64,000 nt of DNA from Rhyacophila brunnea (taxonomy: Eukaryota; Arthropoda; Insecta; Trichoptera; Rhyacophilidae), in the NCBI GenBank assembly GCA_022495005.1, contig JAGYXB010002069.1:1922001-1986000 (forward strand). The letters run 5' to 3'. Below the pieces are notes generated by a model. The model saw nothing but the letters and a program-made list of their open reading frames with translations. It did not search any database and was not told the origin of the DNA. Both the position numbers and the translations under genes were made by a program. Positions 63,969 to 64,000 of this stretch are shown here, in pieces; the first letter of the stretch is position 1, and every line of letters starts with the position of its first letter.

Positions 63969-64000
63969 TCAGCAGTTTCATTTCAAATATGCATATATTT

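Overview
This looks like AT-rich nuclear DNA from an insect. The evidence is spliced genes with GT-AG introns, mariner, hAT, piggyBac-like and Tigger-like transposons, tRNA-derived SINEs and TTAGG-type (insect telomere-like) simple sequence. The order of insect cannot be fixed from the sequence alone. Most of the 64 kb is transposon-derived. I find three host genes, all on the + strand.

Genes. (1) The last three coding exons of a salt-inducible kinase, SIK2-like (3177-3424, 4034-6548, 13079-13177). They encode the C-terminal 953 residues; the kinase domain must lie to the left of the window. (2) COA6 (43142-43384), a complete 80-residue cytochrome c oxidase assembly factor in one exon. (3) THADA (46064-57416), a complete six-exon gene predicted to encode 1578 residues with the DUF2428/HEAT-type core. 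All splice phases agree across the SIK and THADA introns. The genes do not form a pathway: SIK is a signalling kinase, COA6 acts in mitochondrial copper delivery, and THADA is a scaffold for tRNA 2'-O-methylation that also binds SERCA in fly.

Layout. 1-1110 is a tandem array of a roughly 130-140 bp unit. 1980-2460 is a non-LTR fragment in a SIK intron. 6549-13078 is the last SIK intron, holding a CAGTGGCG-type MITE with a TTAA MITE inside it, an RTE-like fragment, a small MITE and a mariner. 13178-26509 is intergenic, with Tigger, RTE, SINE, piggyBac-type and MITE copies. 26510-36194 is a four-layer transposon nest: hAT-A > hAT-B > non-LTR > an inverted hAT-A copy. The three hAT layers each have an 8-bp target-site duplication and the non-LTR junction is fixed by an uninterrupted hAT-B reading frame. 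36203-43141 has Tigger, hAT-A, MITE and SINE copies. 43142-57416 holds COA6 and THADA, and THADA intron 1 is a second transposon pile. 57956-59353 is a ZBED5/Buster-like hAT with an exact 8-bp duplication. 60188-61029 is a short hAT-A derivative. 61190-63230 is a TA-flanked inverted-repeat element carrying a piggyBac-type element inside.

The most unusual structures are the four-layer nest, reuse of one 8-bp site by two different hAT families in two copies of the same host transposon, and a 199-bp foldback with 74-bp arms around a TTAGG-like loop that has jumped into a mariner with an 8-bp duplication. I found no CRISPR array, no rRNA and no genuine tRNA gene.
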